In this document: piece by piece, positions 1 through 6,039 of the stretch
How positions within the stretch are numbered: the first letter of the stretch is position 1
How the letters are laid out: each line of letters opens with the position of its first letter
NCBI GenBank assembly: GCA_009843585.1
Contig: VYDC01000268.1
Location: 6,338 to 13,603 of the forward strand
Direction of reading: 5' to 3'
From: Chloroflexota bacterium
GTDB taxonomy: Bacteria; Chloroflexota; Dehalococcoidia; UBA2979
DNA length: 7,266 nt
The notes under the pieces: model-generated
Database searches by the model: none
What the model was told of the DNA's origin: nothing
Seen by the model: only the letters and a program-made list of their open reading frames with translations
Position numbers and translations under genes: made by a program

Positions 1-1
1 C

Positions 2-853
2 CACTACTGGGAGCACGGCCCCCCCGCGGGGACCCCGCTGGTCCTGGTGCACCTCACCCCCGACGCGCGCTGCTTCCTGGACGCGATGCTCCACCTCGCA
101 GACGGCGGCATCCGCGCGATCTCCGTCGACATGCCGGGCTACGGCGACTCGGAGCGTCCCGCCCGCCCCTACGAGGAGATCGCCGCGTTCGCCGATCAGG
201 TGGCGCGCGTGCCCGCGGCGCTCGGCATCGAGCGTTACGACCTGCTCGGCCACATGACCGGCGCCAACGTCGCGGCGGAGCTCGCGGCCCGCCACCCGCA
301 CGCGGTCACCCGGCTCGTCCTCTCCGAGCTCGTCGACTGGCGAGCACACGCCGAGCACCGGGGTTCGCACGCCCGCCAGTTCCCCGCGCCTCCCCCCGCG
401 CGCGACGGATCGCACCTCCTCGCGCTGTGGAACCAGTACGCCTCGATGCTCGACGAGGAGCCGGGCGAGGTCCGCATCGAGGACGTGCAGCGCCGCTTCC
501 TCGCGCTCTGGCTCGCGACCTACCAGGGCCCCCCGATCGGCGACCGCGGCGCGGACGCCGGCGCCAGCGCCATCTACGGCGCGGTGGGATGGTCTGCGGC
601 CGCCCCGCACACCATCGAGAGCCAGGAGCTGAGCGAGCGGCTGGGCGCGATCACGGCGCCGACGCTCCTGCTCTGCGCGGGAGAGGGGGTGCTCCGGACC
701 GGCGCCGACCCGCGGGCCGACCGCGACCGCCTGGTCGCGCTGCTGCCCAGAGGCGAGTCGCTGACGGTGCCGGGCGTCTCCCACGTCTGGCCGCACACCC
801 GTCCCTCCGCCTTCGCGGAGACGGTCGAGCGTTTTCTGAGGAACCCCGCCTGA
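2..853 (+). CDS. Alpha/beta-hydrolase-fold protein, 5' end missing, with Met at the nucleophile position
   Basis: The reading frame is open from base 2, and the residues before the first possible start (GTG at 47) already look like family sequence (HYWEHGPPAGTPLVLVH, a first strand entering the core sheet). The true start therefore lies left of the window and 283 residues are visible. Family features in order: the segment VDMPGYGDSERP, the nucleophile elbow GHMTGA at 248-265, and a C-terminal GVSHVWPH with the likely catalytic His at 782-784. The elbow normally reads G-x-Ser/Asp/Cys-x-G, but here Met (ATG 254-256) takes the nucleophile place. A subgroup of this fold has G-x-H-T-G at the same spot, from memory, so the protein may belong to that non-classical branch or use another mechanism. 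The oxyanion-side motif is also unusual, HLTPDARCF rather than HG. The substrate cannot be named. The gene converges on the amidohydrolase with a 16-nt gap. Confidence 0.85.
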   Translation, partial: HYWEHGPPAGTPLVLVHLTPDARCFLDAMLHLADGGIRAISVDMPGYGDSERPARPYEEIAAFADQVARVPAALGIERYDLLGHMTGANVAAELAARHPHAVTRLVLSELVDWRAHAEHRGSHARQFPAPPPARDGSHLLALWNQYASMLDEEPGEVRIEDVQRRFLALWLATYQGPPIGDRGADAGASAIYGAVGWSAAAPHTIESQELSERLGAITAPTLLLCAGEGVLRTGADPRADRDRLVALLPRGESLTVPGVSHVWPHTRPSAFAETVERFLRNPA

Positions 854-869
854 GGGCGTCCGGCGCTGC

Positions 870-1865
870 TCAGCTCAGCCCGATCAGCGCGGACAGCGTG
901 CCTCCGAGCACGCGCTCGCGATCGGCGGGGGAGAGCCCCGGCGCGCGCCGGAGCCACCCGACGGGCGACTGGTCGCCCATGTCGAAGGGGAAGTCGCTCC
1001 CGAGCACGACGTGATCGGGACCCATCGTCTCTAAGACGTAGCGAAGCGCCGCGTAGTCGTGCGTGATGCTGTCGACGTAGAGCAGCCTCAGGTAGTCGCG
1101 CGGCGGTCGCGAGATGTGCGCGCGGGGCTCGCTACGGACGCCGAAGCCGTGGTCCCAGCGCCCGATAGCGAAGCAGGCGTAGCCGCCGGCGTGCGCGAAG
1201 ACGAGCTTGAGCGCCGGCAGCCGGTCGAGGACGCCCCCGAAGATCAGGCTCGCGATCGCGATCGTCGAGTCGAGCGGGAAGCCGACGAAGTTCTCGAGGT
1301 AGTAGGAGCGGCCCCGCCCCGATGCCTGCGTGGCGGGCGCGTGCGGGTGGAAGAAGAGCAGCGCCCCGAGGCGCTCGGCCGCCTCGAAGAAGGGGAGCAG
1401 CGCCGGATCGTCGAAGTCGCGCCCGTCGACGTGCGTACCGAGCGCGGCGCCGGCGAAGCCCAGCCCCATCGCGCGCTCGAGCTCGGAGACCGCGCGCGCC
1501 GGCTCCTGAAGCGGCACGGTCGCGAGTCCGCCGATACGCCCCGGCGCCTCGCGCATCGCCCGCCCGATCTCGTCATTGAGCTCCCGGGCCGCCGCCTCGG
1601 CCTCGGAGACGGGCAGATGGTAGTTGAAGAAGTACGGAGGGGAGGAGAGGAGCTGCATCCCGACTTCCTGCCGGTCCATCACGGCGAGGCGCTCCTCCAG
1701 CGAGGCGCGCCACAGCGGCTCCTGCGGCCCGGCCAGCCGGTCGCGCGTCACGATGTAGCGCTTCCCCTCGTGCTCGCGCTGCGAGGCGCGGTACCACTCC
1801 CCGCCTCCCTCGGTCGCGCTCCAGAAGGCCTCGGGGATGAGGTGCGCGTGGACGTCGATGTTCAT
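870..1865 (-). CDS. ACMSD-type amidohydrolase (amidohydrolase-2 family), probable metal-dependent decarboxylase or hydrolase
   Basis: This 331-residue protein has the size and motif order of the family of aminocarboxymuconate-semialdehyde decarboxylase and related decarboxylases (gamma-resorcylate, 5-carboxyvanillate). Visible motifs are the N-terminal metal-binding D-x-H-x-H (IDVHAHLIPEAFW, His6 and His8), FFHPHAP with metal ligand His173, KLVFAHAGGYACFAIGRWDHGF with the likely catalytic His225 and Arg236, and VVLGSDFPFDMGD with metal ligand Asp291. The spacing closely matches ACMSD (His177, His228, Asp294, from memory). The start is the ATG at 1863-1865, with GGAG 5 nt upstream and the HxH motif right after it. 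An in-frame extension to 1949 is Arg/Ala-rich and unlike the family. It would be a soluble cytoplasmic enzyme, usually Zn-dependent, acting on an aromatic-derived acid. The exact substrate is unknown, and no other kynurenine or aromatic-ring pathway gene is present, so ACMSD itself is not claimed. It lies 109 nt downstream of the membrane-protein gene on the same strand. Confidence 0.88.
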   Translation of the reverse strand: MNIDVHAHLIPEAFWSATEGGGEWYRASQREHEGKRYIVTRDRLAGPQEPLWRASLEERLAVMDRQEVGMQLLSSPPYFFNYHLPVSEAEAAARELNDEIGRAMREAPGRIGGLATVPLQEPARAVSELERAMGLGFAGAALGTHVDGRDFDDPALLPFFEAAERLGALLFFHPHAPATQASGRGRSYYLENFVGFPLDSTIAIASLIFGGVLDRLPALKLVFAHAGGYACFAIGRWDHGFGVRSEPRAHISRPPRDYLRLLYVDSITHDYAALRYVLETMGPDHVVLGSDFPFDMGDQSPVGWLRRAPGLSPADRERVLGGTLSALIGLS

Positions 1866-1926
1866 GGCGGCTCCGCTCGAACGCTCGTGTCGGGCGGCGG
1901 TGAGCCTACCCCATCGCCGGGCACGG

Positions 1927-1945
1927 CCGCGGCGTCGCGCCGCGG
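1927..1945. repeat. Short perfect inverted repeat between the membrane-protein and amidohydrolase genes
   Basis: CCGCGGCG and CGCCGCGG form an 8-bp perfect stem around a 3-nt TCG loop, flanked on both sides by GCACGG. It sits in the 109-nt gap between two minus-strand genes and could attenuate transcription from the upstream gene, but there is no T-tract on either strand and such stems arise easily at this GC content. Confidence 0.3.
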
Positions 1946-1974
1946 GCACGGGGTCGCCGGCCTCCGCCGCCGCC

Positions 1975-3018
1975 CTAGCCGCCGTCCCTGGGCGCGCACG
2001 ACCCGTCGCCTCCCGCCGCGCCCGCGCGGCGGGAGCTGATGAGCTCGCCGGGGCGGACGTGGAGCGTCCACATCGCGACGATGCCGGTCAGGCCGATCCA
2101 GACGATGAGCAGGATGTGGGAGCCCACCGCGTAGGCCCCGGCCTCCGAGAGGCCGAACCCCATGAAGGCGAGAGCCTCGGTCACAGCCACTTCGTAGGGC
2201 CCGATGTCCCACGGTGTCAGCGGGAGCGAGACGATCACGTTCGCGGCGATGGTGACCAGCACCGCCTCGGAGAATCCCAGCTCGAGCCCGAAGGCCCGGC
2301 CCATCATCCAGTAGACGCCGACCTCGGCCGCCCAGGCCACGACGGAGAAGCCGATCGCGATTCCCATCCCGGCGCCCCCGCGCAGCACGCGCATCCCGTT
2401 GACGAACGAGGGGACGATGGTGGCGATGTGGGCGCGCAGGGCCGGGGGGAGCAGCCCCGCGACGCGCCAGTGCTCCACGGCGACCCCCGCTCCGCGGCGC
2501 GCGATCACGAGGGAGGCGGCGAAGGCCCCGAGCACCACCAGGGCGACGACCGCCGCCGCCGGCGTGCGGAGCGCTCCGGGGTCCAGCAGCAACAGCGCCG
2601 GGAGCAGCAGCACGATGAAGGCGACGCCATCGAGGACCGACTCGACGAGGAAGACGCTGCTGGTCAGCTCCGCGCGGGGTATGCCGAAGCGCCGGCGCGC
2701 GAGCTCGACGCGCAGCACGTCGCCGGCGCGCAGGGGCACCACGGCGTTGGCGAGGTTGGAGATCAGGAAGACCGGGAGCAGGCCTCGGCCGCTGAGCCCG
2801 CTCCGGTGCCGGAGCAGGACGCGCCAGCGGTAGGCGTGGATCGTCTTCGAGAGCGTGAACACGACGAGGCCGGCGAGCGCCCAGCCGAGCCGCACGTCGG
2901 TGAGCTGCTCCACAGCCCGGTCGAGATCCACGCGCAGCGCCAGGAAGGTGAAAGATCCCGCGGTGAGAGCCACCTGTAGCAGCAGGAAGCGGCGCCGCTG
3001 ACGCAGATACGCGCCCAT
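1975..3018 (-). CDS. Polytopic membrane protein, lysylphosphatidylglycerol-synthase TM region / UPF0104 (YbhN-like) family
   Basis: This 347-residue inner-membrane protein has about eight hydrophobic segments, at roughly residues 11-29, 44-60, 80-98, 122-148, 155-173, 218-240, 250-272 and 285-318, and no soluble catalytic domain. Family signatures are AYRWRVLLR after the second helix, then ISNLANAVVPLRAGDVLR (conserved Asn, Pro, Arg-x-Gly-Asp) and SSVFLVESVLDGVAFIVLLL. These belong to the flippase-like transmembrane domain found in MprF and in stand-alone proteins such as YbhN and archaeal AglD. Members are linked to movement or modification of lipids or lipid-linked compounds, but the substrate of a stand-alone copy cannot be read from sequence. 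The ATG at 3016-3018 is preceded by GGGGAGG with a 4-nt spacer, a strong ribosome binding site that fixes the start. The C-terminal tail after residue 320 is hydrophilic and Gly/Arg-rich. The gene is divergent from the thioredoxin gene and may be cotranscribed with the amidohydrolase, although the 109-nt gap makes that uncertain. Confidence 0.85.
   Translation of the reverse strand: MGAYLRQRRRFLLLQVALTAGSFTFLALRVDLDRAVEQLTDVRLGWALAGLVVFTLSKTIHAYRWRVLLRHRSGLSGRGLLPVFLISNLANAVVPLRAGDVLRVELARRRFGIPRAELTSSVFLVESVLDGVAFIVLLLPALLLLDPGALRTPAAAVVALVVLGAFAASLVIARRGAGVAVEHWRVAGLLPPALRAHIATIVPSFVNGMRVLRGGAGMGIAIGFSVVAWAAEVGVYWMMGRAFGLELGFSEAVLVTIAANVIVSLPLTPWDIGPYEVAVTEALAFMGFGLSEAGAYAVGSHILLIVWIGLTGIVAMWTLHVRPGELISSRRAGAAGGDGSCAPRDGG
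2010..2035. repeat. Perfect 11-bp hairpin in the 3' end of the membrane-protein gene
   Basis: CTCCCGCCGCG (2010-2020) and CGCGGCGGGAG (2025-2035) pair perfectly around a 4-nt CCCG loop. On the minus strand the hairpin lies about 30 nt before the stop codon, within codons for the Arg/Ala/Gly-rich tail. It could slow ribosomes or protect mRNA 3' ends. No T-tract follows on the minus strand, so it is not a standard intrinsic terminator. Confidence 0.4.
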
Positions 3019-3202
3019 CGAGCCTCCCCGCGCGCCGGCTCCCGCGGATCGGCGGGCCCCCCGGAGCCGCAGTGTACGGCGTGGGGGCGAGAGGCCACAC
3101 CGCGCCGGCGCGCACGCCGGCCGCCCACCTCGCGGCAGATGGCGCTACGCTGGGCGGCCGGCGCGCGGGGGCCGCGGGGCCAGCGCCGGACGGAGGTGAG
3201 CC
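3019..3202. promoter_or_regulatory. Divergent intergenic region, presumed to hold promoters for both flanking genes
   Basis: These 184 nt separate the starts of the membrane-protein gene (leftward) and the thioredoxin gene (rightward), so at least one promoter per direction is expected. A possible rightward -10 element is TACGCT at 3146-3151 (TAnnnT form), without a clear -35 partner. Two small stems are visible: CGGCTCC/GGAGCCG (3036-3042 with 3063-3069), in the presumed leader of the leftward gene, and GCCGGCG/CGCCGGC (3104-3110 with 3115-3121) around a CGCA loop. I see no known operator or riboswitch. The promoter role is inferred from position, and the individual boxes are weak. Confidence 0.4.
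3192..3199 (+). promoter_or_regulatory. Ribosome binding site of the thioredoxin gene
   Basis: GGAGGTGA is a near-complete anti-16S match. GGAGG ends 6 nt before the ATG at 3203, which fixes the start and predicts strong translation. Confidence 0.8.
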
Positions 3203-4048
3203 ATGGCCGCGATCGCCTCGAGCGAGGGGAGCTTCTCAGAGGACGTGCTCGAGGCCTCCCGCGAGCGGCCCGTCGTCGTCGACTTCTGGGCCGCCTGGTG
3301 CGGGCCGTGCCGCATCCTGGGACCGATGCTGGAGGCGCTGAGCGAGGAGTACGGCGAGTCGGTCCGCCTGGTCACGGTCGACGTCGACGAGAATCCCGGC
3401 CTCGCCCAGCGCTACGGGATCAGCGGCATCCCGGCCGTGAAGGCCTTCCGCAACGGCACGCCGGTGAACGAGTTCGTCGGGGCGCTCCCGGAGCCACAGG
3501 TGCGCGCCTTCTTCGCCTCGCTGGTGCCGACCGCCGCCGAGCGCGCCGCCGAGGCGGGCGCCGCAGCCCGTGCGTCCGGGCAGACGCTCGAGGCGCGCCG
3601 GCTCTTCGATGAGGCGCTCGCCGCCGATCCCGGAAACGAGGAGGCCTCGGTCGGGCTCGCCGAGCTGCTCCTCGAGTCGGCCGCGCCCGCCGAGCTCGCG
3701 CGCGCGCTCCAGCTCGCCGCCCCGTTCGGGGGGAACCCGCGCGCCCGCCGCGTCGAGGCGCTCGCACGCCTTCGAAGCGCCGCCGCGGGGCTCGACGAGG
3801 GCGACCTGCTCACCCGCGTGGCCGCCGATGGCGACGACGCGGAGGCCCGGTACGGCCTCGGCAGGCTCCTCGCCGCTCGGGGCGAGTGGGAGGCGGCTCT
3901 CGAGGAGCTGCTTGCCACCGTCCGCCTCGACCGGGAGCTCGACGGCGACGGCGGGCGGCGCGCGATGCTCGACATCTTCGCCGTGCTCGGCAACCGACAC
4001 CCGCTGAGCGGCGTGTACCGGCAGAGGCTCGCCGCGATCATCTTCTAG
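3203..4048 (+). CDS. CnoX/YbbN-like thioredoxin with C-terminal TPR region
   Basis: This is a 281-residue cytoplasmic protein. Residues 1-108 are a complete thioredoxin domain: VVDFWAAWCGPC (redox cysteines 33 and 36), VDVDENPGLAQRYGI, the cis-Pro loop GIPAVKAF (Pro77) and FVGALPEPQV. Residues 112-160 resemble TPR helices (ARRLFDEALAADPGNEEAS). Residues 200-281 match the C-terminal YbbN domain, with the typical DDAEARYGLGRLLAARGEWE, the LL..VRLDR segment and the ending YRQRLAAIIF. The overall architecture and length match the YbbN/CnoX co-chaperone family, which holds unfolded or oxidatively damaged proteins for chaperones. E. coli CnoX lacks a full CxxC, whereas here CGPC is intact, so real thiol-disulfide activity is likely, as in ordinary thioredoxins. 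It is the first gene of a rightward run, 56 nt ahead of the nitrilase. That spacing allows cotranscription but does not show a shared function. Confidence 0.92.
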   Translation: MAAIASSEGSFSEDVLEASRERPVVVDFWAAWCGPCRILGPMLEALSEEYGESVRLVTVDVDENPGLAQRYGISGIPAVKAFRNGTPVNEFVGALPEPQVRAFFASLVPTAAERAAEAGAAARASGQTLEARRLFDEALAADPGNEEASVGLAELLLESAAPAELARALQLAAPFGGNPRARRVEALARLRSAAAGLDEGDLLTRVAADGDDAEARYGLGRLLAARGEWEAALEELLATVRLDRELDGDGGRRAMLDIFAVLGNRHPLSGVYRQRLAAIIF

Positions 4049-4086
4049 GAGCGACGCGCCGCCGCGGCTGCACAGGCGATCGGCGC

Positions 4087-4098
4087 AGGAGAGGGGAG
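4087..4098 (+). promoter_or_regulatory. Ribosome binding site deciding the nitrilase start
   Basis: The purine stretch AGGAGAGGGGAG ends 6 nt before the ATG at 4105. It selects this ATG over the much longer in-frame extension, which runs back through the thioredoxin gene and has no nitrilase-like sequence. Confidence 0.7.
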
Positions 4099-4104
4099 CG
4101 GGTG

Positions 4105-5196
4105 ATGGGCGAGGGCTTTGCGAGCTTCCGCGCGGCCGCCGTGCAGGCGGCGCCGGTCTTCCTCGACCGGGAGGCAACGCTCGAGAAGACGCTCGCGCTC
4201 GCTGCGGAGGCCGGACGCGGGGGCGCAGAGATCGTGGTCTTCCCCGAGGTGCACCTCCCCGGGTACCCCTACTGGAACCGGCTGGAGAACGTCTTCCGCA
4301 CCACGGGCTACTACGAGGAGCTGCTTCAGAACGCGATCCGGGTGCCCGGACCGGAGACCGAGCGGCTCCAGCTCGCCGCGCGGCGCTCCGGGATCTACCT
4401 CCTGGTCGGCGTGAACGAGCGCGTGAGGGAGACGGTCGGCACCCTCTACAACACGAACCTGCTCTTCGGGCCCTCGGGCGAGCTGCTGCTGCGACACCGC
4501 AAGCTGATGCCCACCTACGCCGAGAAGCTGACGTGGGGCTTCGGAGACGGGAGCTCGCTGCGCGTCGTCGAGACGCCGCTCGGCGCCCTAGGCACGCTCA
4601 TCTGCGGGGAGAACGCCAACCCGCTCTACCGCTACGCGCTGCTCGCGCAGGGCGAGCAGGTGCACCTGACCAACTACCCGGCGCTCCCGGGAGGTGATCC
4701 GGGCGGCTACGACATCGGGGAAGAGATCCGTCTCCGCTCCGCCAACCACTCCTTCGAGGGGAAGGTCTTCACCGTCGCCGCCAGCGCCGTGATCGACGAG
4801 AGCGTGCGGGCGCGCCTCGCCGACACCGAGGAGAAGCGCGCGGCCCTCGGCGGGCCGCAGTCGGCGTTCAGCGGCATCTTCGCGCCCGGGGGGAGGCTGA
4901 TCACCGAGCCCCTGCCGCCCGGCGAGGAGGGCATCCTCTACGCCGACTGCGACCTGAGGGCGCAGGTGGGGCCGAAGCTGCGGCACGACGTCGTGGGGCA
5001 GTACCACCGCCCGGACGTGGTCACGCTCCTGCTCGACCGCGCACCGCGTGCGCCGCTGATAGAGGTCGGAGACGACGAGCCGGGCGGGGAGGAGGCGGAC
5101 GGCGACGACGGGGGCGCGGCCGCCACGAACGGCCGCTCCGCCGGCGCCTCCCGGAGGGCCGCTCCCCGGCGGAGGGCGGCGGAGGAGACGCCGTGA
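4105..5196 (+). CDS. Nitrilase (carbon-nitrogen hydrolase, branch 1)
   Basis: This 363-residue enzyme is expected to hydrolyse an organic nitrile to the carboxylic acid and ammonia in the cytoplasm. The full catalytic triad is visible: Glu48 in VVFPEVHLPGYPYW, Lys133 in RHRKLMPTYAEKLTWGFGDG, and Cys168 in LGTLICGENANPLYRYALL. The segment AQGEQVHLTNYPALP follows, and the conserved C-terminal part appears as HDVVGQYHRPDV (about 294-305). These motifs and their spacing are those of true nitrilases rather than of amidase or N-carbamoylase branches. Cyanide dihydratase or another nitrile specificity cannot be excluded. The catalytic body ends near residue 320. The last 43 residues (GDDEPGGEEADGDDGG, then Arg/Ala-rich) are an acidic-then-basic, probably disordered tail not needed for the fold. 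C-terminal regions in this family affect helical filament assembly, so the tail could matter there, but that is speculation. The stop codon overlaps the start of the SDR gene. Confidence 0.93.
   Translation: MGEGFASFRAAAVQAAPVFLDREATLEKTLALAAEAGRGGAEIVVFPEVHLPGYPYWNRLENVFRTTGYYEELLQNAIRVPGPETERLQLAARRSGIYLLVGVNERVRETVGTLYNTNLLFGPSGELLLRHRKLMPTYAEKLTWGFGDGSSLRVVETPLGALGTLICGENANPLYRYALLAQGEQVHLTNYPALPGGDPGGYDIGEEIRLRSANHSFEGKVFTVAASAVIDESVRARLADTEEKRAALGGPQSAFSGIFAPGGRLITEPLPPGEEGILYADCDLRAQVGPKLRHDVVGQYHRPDVVTLLLDRAPRAPLIEVGDDEPGGEEADGDDGGAAATNGRSAGASRRAAPRRRAAEETP
5181..5187 (+). promoter_or_regulatory. Ribosome binding site of the SDR gene inside the nitrilase coding tail
   Basis: GGAGGAG lies in the last codons of the nitrilase, 5 nt before the GTG at 5193. 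It supports the GTG as the true SDR start and, with the GTGA overlap, suggests translational coupling. Confidence 0.75.
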
Positions 5197-6014
5197 CCTC
5201 GGGAGCGGCCCCGCTCGCGGGGCGCGTCGCCATCGTCACCGGCTCATCGCGGGGTATCGGCAAGGACGTCGCCCACGCCCTCGCGGCGGCCGGCGCCGCG
5301 GTCGTGGTCGGCGCGCGCTCGGAGGAGCCGCGCCCCGATCCGCGGCTGCCCGGCACCATCCACGAGGTCGCCGGCGCGATCGAGCAGGCCGGGGGACGCG
5401 CGCTCGCCCTGCGGCTGGAGATGCGCGACCCCGCGAGCATCGAGAACTGCGTCTCAGCGACCGTCGAGCACTTCGGCCGCATCGACATCGTCGTGAACAA
5501 CGCCGCCGCCTTCGTCGGAAACCTGCTCGAGCGCATCGAGCCCCGGCACGTCGACGTGATGACCCAGGTGAACATCCGCGGGCCGCTCGCGATGGTGCGC
5601 GCCGCCCTCCCGCACCTGCGCACCGCCGCCGAGCGCGAGGGCTCCGCGCACGTGGTCAATATCTCCTCGCGCGCTGCCCGCTTCCCCGGCCCGGGCCCCT
5701 ACGCCTCCCGCGCGGGCGCGCGGGAGGCGGCCGCGCCCCGCGACGGGGCGCCCAAGGCCCCCCACCAGCGGCGCACCCCGGGGCGCGCGCGCGGGCGCGC
5801 GCCCCCCCCCCACGCGGGGGGCCCCCGCACCCCCCCGGGCGGCATCAACACCCCCGGCGTGCTCTTCGGACAGAGCGACCCGGAGAACCCGCGCCTCGAC
5901 TTCGAGATCGCCGAGAAGATGGCGAAGGCGACGCTCTGGATCGTCCGCCAGCCCCCCTCCTGGACGGGCCACATCCTCTACGACGAGGAGCTCTGCTCGG
6001 AGCAGGGGCTCTGA
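5193..6014 (+). CDS. Short-chain dehydrogenase/reductase (SDR), active-site segment scrambled
   Basis: A 273-residue NAD(P)(H)-dependent oxidoreductase of the classical SDR fold. Clear features are the cofactor motif VTGSSRGIGK (TGxxxGxG, residues 16-23), NNAAAF (102-107), the structural or catalytic Asn127 in QVNIRGP, and the active-site strand VVNISSRAARF (Ser158/159). Family relatives, as I recall them, have a short insertion and then YGxxKAAxxRxTxGLAAEL...GIAVNALAP. Here the matching stretch reads DGAPKAPHQRRTPGRARG and then Pro/Gly/Arg-rich sequence. Lys188 and the spacing fit, but Asp184 (GAC 5742-5744) replaces the catalytic Tyr and the NAL segment is gone. Normal sequence resumes at INTPGVLFGQ (218-227). 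As written the protein would be inactive. The scrambled part coincides with a T-free GC block (5707-5844), so a sequence error is the likeliest cause. GTG start, overlapping the nitrilase stop by 4 nt. The substrate is unknown. Confidence 0.85.
   Translation: MTSGAAPLAGRVAIVTGSSRGIGKDVAHALAAAGAAVVVGARSEEPRPDPRLPGTIHEVAGAIEQAGGRALALRLEMRDPASIENCVSATVEHFGRIDIVVNNAAAFVGNLLERIEPRHVDVMTQVNIRGPLAMVRAALPHLRTAAEREGSAHVVNISSRAARFPGPGPYASRAGAREAAAPRDGAPKAPHQRRTPGRARGRAPPPHAGGPRTPPGGINTPGVLFGQSDPENPRLDFEIAEKMAKATLWIVRQPPSWTGHILYDEELCSEQGL
5707..5844. other. T-free, about 93% GC block inside the SDR gene
   Basis: For 138 consecutive bases the + strand contains no T and only ten A. It holds a run of 10 C (5802-5811), 6 G (5816-5821) and 7 C (5830-5836), alternating GC, and a perfect 11-bp hairpin. 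Neighbouring coding sequence has T regularly, mostly in CTC, GTC and ATC codons. With no T, none of the three + frames can contain a stop codon, so the open frame here carries no evidence of coding. Confidence 0.9.
5780..5805. repeat. Perfect 11-bp GC hairpin in the T-free block
   Basis: GGGGCGCGCGC (5780-5790) pairs with GCGCGCGCCCC (5795-5805) around a GCGG loop. It is followed directly by more C, making a 10-C run. Such a stem is a known type of obstacle for polymerases and base calling, and it lies at the centre of the abnormal SDR stretch. Confidence 0.75.
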
Positions 6015-6039
6015 GGGAGAGCACGCCGGACGAGCGCCC

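Noticed and set aside
1866..1949. N-terminal extension of the amidohydrolase
   Set aside because: Arg/Ala-rich, no family match; the family begins at the IDVHAH motif, immediately after the ATG at 1863-1865.
1837..2979. 380-codon open frame on the + strand opposite the membrane-protein gene
   Set aside because: Its translation is rich in Arg, Glu, Asp, His and Gly with no domain, and the opposite strand encodes clear transmembrane family motifs with a strong ribosome binding site.
1862..3115. 417-codon open frame on the - strand, offset from the membrane-protein gene
   Set aside because: Arg/Gly/Ala-rich shadow of the true frame; long stop-free frames are expected at this GC content.
3886..4104. 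In-frame 5' extension of the nitrilase
   Set aside because: It lies inside the thioredoxin gene, is Arg-rich and unlike nitrilases, and the ATG at 4105 has a good ribosome binding site.
3236..4177. 313-codon open frame opposite the thioredoxin gene
   Set aside because: No recognisable motif, and it overlaps a complete thioredoxin-TPR gene on the other strand.
5700..5712. Tyr170 (YASR) as the catalytic SDR Tyr
   Set aside because: There is Ala, not Lys, four residues later; Lys188 with Asp184 aligns better with the YxxxK position and with the distance to INTPG.
5707..5844. Insertion of a mobile or repeat element in the SDR gene
   Set aside because: The spacing between conserved flanks fits recalled SDR relatives without extra length, and there is no target duplication or terminal repeat.
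6015..6039. Bidirectional intrinsic terminator in the SDR/MFS gap
   Set aside because: No stem or T-tract is visible in these 25 bases; only the palindromes just inside the MFS gene remain as weak candidates.
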